NCBI GenBank assembly: GCA_023412655.1
Contig: JAEYNH010000021.1
Span: forward strand, 1-16,408
Length of the DNA: 16,408 nucleotides
Origin: Pseudomonadota bacterium
GTDB taxonomy: Bacteria > Pseudomonadota > Alphaproteobacteria > Caulobacterales > Caulobacteraceae
Direction: 5' to 3'
Positions within the stretch are counted from its first letter, which is position 1. Each line of letters opens with the position of its first letter. Shown here one piece after another: positions 13,398 to 16,408 of this stretch. The translations under genes were made by a program, and so were the position numbers. Below the pieces are notes generated by a model. The model did no database searches. It saw only the letters and a list, made by a program, of their open reading frames with translations, and had not been told where the DNA came from.

Positions 13398-13429
13398 GAA
13401 AACAAAGAAGGGCCCGCAAGGGGCCCTTC
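13398..13429 (-). terminator. Intrinsic terminator of the 34-aa gene
   Basis: On the minus strand a 9-bp perfect stem (arms 13421-13429 and 13407-13415, GAAGGGCCC with GGGCCCTTC) with a 5-base loop is followed directly by TTTGTTTTC. This is a textbook rho-independent terminator 23 bases after the 34-aa gene's stop. It shows that the 34-aa gene is a separate transcription unit from the 33-aa gene beyond it. Confidence 0.85.
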
Positions 13430-13452
13430 ACTGGTCGATGCAGGGAACCGGC

Positions 13453-13557
13453 CTACGCACCGATCGCTGCGGTTCCTCCAGCCGCGGTGAGTCCCAGGAA
13501 AAGCAGGAACACCGGAGCGAGGCGATCGAAGTAACGTTCGAACTTGGCGAGGAACAT
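13453..13557 (-). CDS. Single-TM small membrane protein (34 aa), paralogue 2
   Basis: ATG at 13557 has an AAAGG-type ribosome-binding site about ten bases upstream. The 34-codon product begins with a charged amphipathic segment (MFLAKFERYFDRLAP) and then one hydrophobic helix (FLLFLGLTAAGGTAAIGA). It shares 11 of 29 ungapped positions with the 33-aa protein next door, including Arg8, Asp11, the Leu-Thr pair and the ending TA-x-x-GA. The gene has its own promoter (13632-13659), a 5' leader of roughly 65 bases and an intrinsic terminator, so it is a monocistronic unit. It is divergent from tetR, with shared palindromes between them, which suggests TetR control. Function is unknown. Confidence 0.72.
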   Translation of the reverse strand: MFLAKFERYFDRLAPVFLLFLGLTAAGGTAAIGA

Positions 13558-13582
13558 GAGACACACACCTTTCAGTCAGGGC

Positions 13583-13616
13583 CCGCCGAACCGAGAGGCC
13601 GGCGGAGCGTTTTTCT
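13583..13616 (+). terminator. Hairpin plus T run between the 34-aa gene and tetR
   Basis: CCGCCG (13583-13588) and CGGCGG (13600-13605) form a 6-bp GC stem with an 11-base loop. Four bases later comes a run TTTTTCTT on the plus strand. It could stop plus-strand read-through before tetR. On the minus strand the same stem lies in the 5' leader of the 34-aa gene. The long loop keeps confidence low. Confidence 0.35.
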
Positions 13617-13626
13617 TATTTGAACA

Positions 13627-13674
13627 GCGCTAAGATAACGCCGATCTTAGCGCCGTCAAGATATCTTTACGGCG
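13627..13674. promoter_or_regulatory. Two adjoining palindromes, likely TetR operators
   Basis: Dyad 1 is GCGCTAAGAT and ATCTTAGCGC around a 7-base centre (13627-13653), with perfect 10-bp arms. Dyad 2 is CGCCGT-C-AAGATATCTT-T-ACGGCG (13651-13674), a 24-base palindrome with one mismatched pair. Both contain an AAGAT/ATCTT half-site, and their centres are 22.5 bases apart, about two helical turns. They lie between the divergent 34-aa gene and tetR, 29 bases before the tetR ATG. This fits cooperative binding of two TetR dimers with autoregulation. Confidence 0.7.
13632..13659 (-). promoter_or_regulatory. Promoter of the 34-aa gene, overlapped by the palindromes
   Basis: Minus-strand TTGACG (13654-13659) and TATCTT (13632-13637) are separated by 16 bases. 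The -35 falls in dyad 2 and the -10 in dyad 1, so a repressor bound there would block RNA polymerase. Transcription would start near 13625, leaving a leader of roughly 65-70 bases. A plus-strand promoter for tetR is less clear (TTGAAC at 13620 with GATCTT 17 bases on). Confidence 0.55.
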
Positions 13675-13702
13675 TCCAGATGCAGATTTAAGGTGGGTGG
13701 TG

Positions 13703-14332
13703 ATGAGAGACGCTCCAAGCGCCGAACCCCGGCCCTACCACCACGGCGACCTTCGCCGGGCCCTCGTCGACGCCGCTCGGCGGCTGCTTGAGGCGGAGGG
13801 GCCCAGCGCGCTTTCGCTGCGCGCGGTGGCCCGGGAGGCGGGGGTCAGTCCGGCGGCGCCCTACCACCACTTCAAGGACAAGGCCGAACTGCTGGACGCG
13901 GTGGCGCACGAGGGCTGGGAGATCCTCCACGCCAGCATGCGGGCGGCCCGGGACGCCGAACAGGGCCGGCAGCGGCTGACCGCCCTGGGGATCGCCTATG
14001 TCTGTTTCGCCCGGGAGCATCCCGCCCTCTACCGGGTGATGTACGACGCCGCGCGCGACAAGGAAGCCCTGCCCATCGACACCCAGGATCGGGACGAGGA
14101 AAGCGCCTACTGCATGGTGCGCTCCACCATGGTGGAGAACGGCGCCAACGCCGTCGCCGACACCGACCTGGAACTGGCCACCATCGCCTCCTGGTGCGCG
14201 GCCCACGGCCTGGCCGAGATGGCGGGCTTCAAGCAGTTCGGCCACATGAAGGACGTCCTGGGGGGCGAGCGCGAGTTCATCGCCGCCGTGCTCCGACACA
14301 TGGGCCTGTTCCCGCACGTCCGCACCGACTGA
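13703..14332 (+). CDS. TetR-family regulator with WHG-type ligand domain
   Basis: The 209-aa product has the TetR N-terminal helix-turn-helix: YHHGDLRRALVDAARRLLEAEG (about residues 12-33), then LSLRAVAREAGVSPAAPYHHFKDKAELLDAVA (38-68), with the typical PYHHF recognition helix. The C-terminal domain (GWEILHASM onward, AYVCFAREHPALYRVMYDA at about 94-112) resembles the TetR_C WHG type, which binds unknown hydrophobic ligands. ATG 13703 is preceded by AAGG (13690-13693) at 9-base spacing; GTG codons at 13697 and 13700 are alternatives. It is divergent from the 34-aa membrane-protein gene with two large palindromes between, so it probably represses that gene and itself. gluQ follows 13 bases after the stop. 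Confidence 0.92.
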   Translation: MRDAPSAEPRPYHHGDLRRALVDAARRLLEAEGPSALSLRAVAREAGVSPAAPYHHFKDKAELLDAVAHEGWEILHASMRAARDAEQGRQRLTALGIAYVCFAREHPALYRVMYDAARDKEALPIDTQDRDEESAYCMVRSTMVENGANAVADTDLELATIASWCAAHGLAEMAGFKQFGHMKDVLGGEREFIAAVLRHMGLFPHVRTD

Positions 14333-14345
14333 TAAAGGGCATCGG

Positions 14346-15182
14346 GTGTTCGCCACCCGTTTCGCCCCCTCGCCCAGCGGCTACCTGCACCGCGGCCACG
14401 CCTTCTCGGCCCTGACCGCCCACGCCGCCGCCCGCGCGGCGGACGGTCGCTTCGTGCTGCGGATCGAGGACATCGACGCCACCCGCTGCCGGCCGGAATA
14501 CGAGGACGCGATCTACGAGGATCTGGCGTGGCTGGGCCTGGAATGGGAGACGCCGGTCCGCCGGCAGTCGGACCACCTGGATGACTACCAGGACGCCCTG
14601 GCCCGGCTCGAGGCCGATGGCCTGCTCTACCGCTGTTTCCGCACCCGCAAGGAGGTCGCCGAAGAGATCGCCCGGGCGCCGCACGGCGCCATGGAGGTTT
14701 TCCGCGGCGGGCCGCTGGCGCCTGAGGACGAGGCCCGTCGCCTGGCTGCCGGCGAGCCCTATGCCTGGCGCCTGTCGCTGGCGGCGGCGCAGGCGCGGCT
14801 GGGTGGGTTCGGCGACCTGACGTTCGTCGAGGAAGGTTCGGACGAGCCGCATCTGGTCCAGGCGCGCCCAGAACTGGGCGGCGACGTGGTCCTGGCGCGC
14901 AAGGACGTGGGCGTGGCCTATCACCTGGCGGTGGTGGTGGACGACGCCCTGCAGGGCGTCACCCACGTGATCCGCGGCGAAGACTTGGCCGAGGCGACCC
15001 ATGTCCAGCGCCTGCTGCAGGCGCTGCTCGGACTGCCCACCCCGGTCTATCGCCACCACCGGCTGCTCACCGGACCGGACGGGCGCCGCTTCGCCAAGCG
15101 CGACCGGGCCGAGACCCTGCGCGACCTGCGGGCCCGAGGCGTGACCGCCCAGGACCTGCGGCGGGAACTGGGCTTCGACTGA
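14346..15182 (+). CDS. gluQ: Glutamyl-Q tRNA(Asp) synthetase
   Basis: GluQ-RS is a shortened glutamyl-tRNA synthetase without an anticodon-binding domain; it attaches glutamate to queuosine in tRNA-Asp. The 278-aa protein has the class I HIGH-type motif PSPSGYLHRGHA (residues 9-19), RIEDID (39-44), the substrate segment VAYHLAVVVDD (190-200), and the KMSKS-like FAKRD (249-253). The length fits the family (about 290-300). Start is GTG 14346 with an AAAGGG ribosome-binding site. Odd point: the E. coli enzyme has a zinc site built by several cysteines between the motifs, but here only Cys97 (YRCFRT) is found there, so zinc is probably not bound. Its stop lies three bases from the convergent selO stop. 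Confidence 0.93.
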   Translation: MFATRFAPSPSGYLHRGHAFSALTAHAAARAADGRFVLRIEDIDATRCRPEYEDAIYEDLAWLGLEWETPVRRQSDHLDDYQDALARLEADGLLYRCFRTRKEVAEEIARAPHGAMEVFRGGPLAPEDEARRLAAGEPYAWRLSLAAAQARLGGFGDLTFVEEGSDEPHLVQARPELGGDVVLARKDVGVAYHLAVVVDDALQGVTHVIRGEDLAEATHVQRLLQALLGLPTPVYRHHRLLTGPDGRRFAKRDRAETLRDLRARGVTAQDLRRELGFD

Positions 15183-15185
15183 GCG

Positions 15186-16408
15186 TTAGGCGAAGCCCCA
15201 GGCGGCCCGGGCCGCCTCGATCCGAGCCAGCTTGTCGTGGAAGCGGCTCCAGTCGTCGGCCTCGGCGATGGGCGCCCAGATGGCCTCGATCTCGTCGTAG
15301 AGCAGCTCCTCGGGCTCCTCGCCCTGGAAGTAGGGGTGCGCCAGGCGTTCGGGTCGGTCGGGTTGATAGGGGGCGATCCGCTCGCGGAAGTCGGCGAAAT
15401 CCTCGGCCGCGTAGAGGTCGGCCCTGGGCCCCGCCGACTGGCGCCCGCAGAACCAGTCGAAGAAGAACGGCTCCCAGCGCAGCCGCTCGCCGCCGAAAGC
15501 CAGGCCCTTGAACGCGGCCTGCACCAGAAGGTCGTCCTCGTCGGCCCCGCGCGGCCTGAGCCCCAGGCGCCGGATCATCGCCGCCACCAGTTCCCGCCGG
15601 TACGAAGGCCCGAAGGCGTTGAGCGCGGCCACCAGCGGATCGCTTTCGGTGACGAAGGTGAGGCAGCCGGCGAGCTGCTGCAGGTTCCAGAAAACCGCCT
15701 CGGGCTGGCGGCCGAAGGCGTAGAGGCCGGAATGGTCGAAGTAGGCGGCGGTGAAGTTCGGGTCCGACCGCGCCAGGAACCGGTAGGGTCCATAGTCGAA
15801 GCTCTCGCCGGTGATGTTCATGTTGTCGGTGTTGAGCACCCCATGGACGAAGCCGGCGGCCATCCAGCTGGCCACCAGGGTGGCGACGCGCTCGCCAACG
15901 GCGGCCAGGAGGGCGGCGGGCCGGTCATCGGCGGCCGCCAGTTCGGGGTAGTAGTTGGCGATCACATGGTCGACGAGCGCCTGGATCCGGTCGCCCCGCT
16001 CGAAGAAGGCGTGGCGCTGGAAGGTGCCGAAGCGGATGTGGCTGTGCGACAGGCGCACCAGAACCGAGGAGCGCGTGGGACTGGGCTCGTCGCCGCGCAC
16101 CAGTTCCTCGCCGGTCTCCACCAGAGAGAACGACCGCGAGGTGGGCACGCCCAGGGCTTCGAGCATGGCGGTGGCCAGCACCTCGCGCACCCCGCCCTTC
16201 AGGGTCAGCCGTCCGTCGCCGGATCGCGACCACGGGGTCTGGCCGGATCCTTTGGTCCCGAGGTCGAGCAGGCGGTCGCTACCGGCCTCGCGCAGCTGGG
16301 CGAACAGGAAGCCGCGGCCATCCCCCAGCTCGGGGTTGTAAACCCGGAACTGGTGGCCGTGGTACCGCAGGGACAGGGGCGGATCGATGTTGCCGGGCAG
16401 CGGCTGGA
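15186..16408 (-). CDS. selO: SelO-type protein AMPylase, N-terminus outside window
   Basis: SelO (YdiU) is a pseudokinase-fold enzyme that transfers AMP to Ser/Thr/Tyr of other proteins. The frame is open to the right edge, giving about 406 visible residues of a protein normally near 480, so roughly the first 70 are missing. Visible motifs in order: YHGHQFRVYNPELGDGR, LDLGTKGSGQTPWSRSGDGR with the nucleotide-binding Lys, VREVLATAMLEALGVPTSRS, and FVHGVLNTDNMNI followed by FDYGP with the Asp-Asn and Asp metal ligands nine residues apart. The catalytic core looks intact. The C-terminus ends AAWGFA without the terminal cysteine found in E. coli SelO. The stop TAA is at 15186-15188. Confidence 0.93.
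   Translation of the reverse strand, partial: QPLPGNIDPPLSLRYHGHQFRVYNPELGDGRGFLFAQLREAGSDRLLDLGTKGSGQTPWSRSGDGRLTLKGGVREVLATAMLEALGVPTSRSFSLVETGEELVRGDEPSPTRSSVLVRLSHSHIRFGTFQRHAFFERGDRIQALVDHVIANYYPELAAADDRPAALLAAVGERVATLVASWMAAGFVHGVLNTDNMNITGESFDYGPYRFLARSDPNFTAAYFDHSGLYAFGRQPEAVFWNLQQLAGCLTFVTESDPLVAALNAFGPSYRRELVAAMIRRLGLRPRGADEDDLLVQAAFKGLAFGGERLRWEPFFFDWFCGRQSAGPRADLYAAEDFADFRERIAPYQPDRPERLAHPYFQGEEPEELLYDEIEAIWAPIAEADDWSRFHDKLARIEAARAAWGFA

Noticed and set aside
13372..13623. Plus-strand frame over the 34-aa gene and terminator
   Set aside because: It translates through the intrinsic terminator and the antisense of a better-supported gene.
1..16408. CRISPR arrays, insertion sequences or transposases
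   Set aside because: No regularly spaced repeats, transposase motifs or terminal inverted repeats were seen on either strand.

Overview
The window is very GC-rich chromosomal DNA with strong G/C bias at third codon positions. Gene content (feoAB, tyrosine/homogentisate catabolism, a coq7-type hydroxylase, gluQ, selO) and candidate alphaproteobacterial signals (a GTTC-N7-GTTC LexA-type box, TTAA-N7 CtrA-like motifs, a GANTC site in a promoter) point to an alphaproteobacterium, probably of the Caulobacter/Phenylobacterium group. That placement is inference; no rRNA or marker phylogeny is available here.

Layout. 1-80: 5' part of a tRNA-Leu(CAA) on the minus strand with a recognisable promoter. 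218-691: two or three very small plus-strand genes with less GC-biased codons (a single-TM peptide, a coiled-coil protein, a doubtful third ORF). 744-2984: Fur-box-preceded feoA-feoB for ferrous iron uptake. 3112-3435: an unknown 107-aa protein behind CtrA-like motifs. 8668 down to 3448 (minus): a tightly coupled six-gene tyrosine-catabolism operon, hpd - exported isoaspartyl peptidase/asparaginase - hmgA - 94-aa unknown - fumarylacetoacetate hydrolase - marR. All five junctions overlap by 1 or 4 bases. 8809-10488: dedA/yqaA-like membrane protein, dsbB and coq7. 10613-12389: a candidate SOS box, a 95-aa CxC/CxC protein, a HAD phosphatase and a GT25 glycosyltransferase. 12409-12969 (minus): an HNH endonuclease with a good promoter and a palindrome at the predicted transcript start.

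12970-13702 looks intergenic but holds two tiny, mutually similar membrane-protein genes on the minus strand (33 and 34 aa). Each has its own ribosome-binding site, and the 34-aa gene is followed by a strong intrinsic terminator. The 34-aa gene lies divergent to a TetR regulator (13703-14332). The two large palindromes between them sit exactly on a predicted promoter of the small gene. This small-protein/TetR module is the best candidate for something undescribed. 14346-15182 is gluQ, and the convergent selO (15186-16408) runs off the right edge.

Working together: HPD turns 4-hydroxyphenylpyruvate into homogentisate, HmgA opens the ring to maleylacetoacetate, and the FAH-family enzyme splits fumarylacetoacetate. 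No maleylacetoacetate isomerase is visible here. The MarR protein is the natural candidate regulator of that operon.
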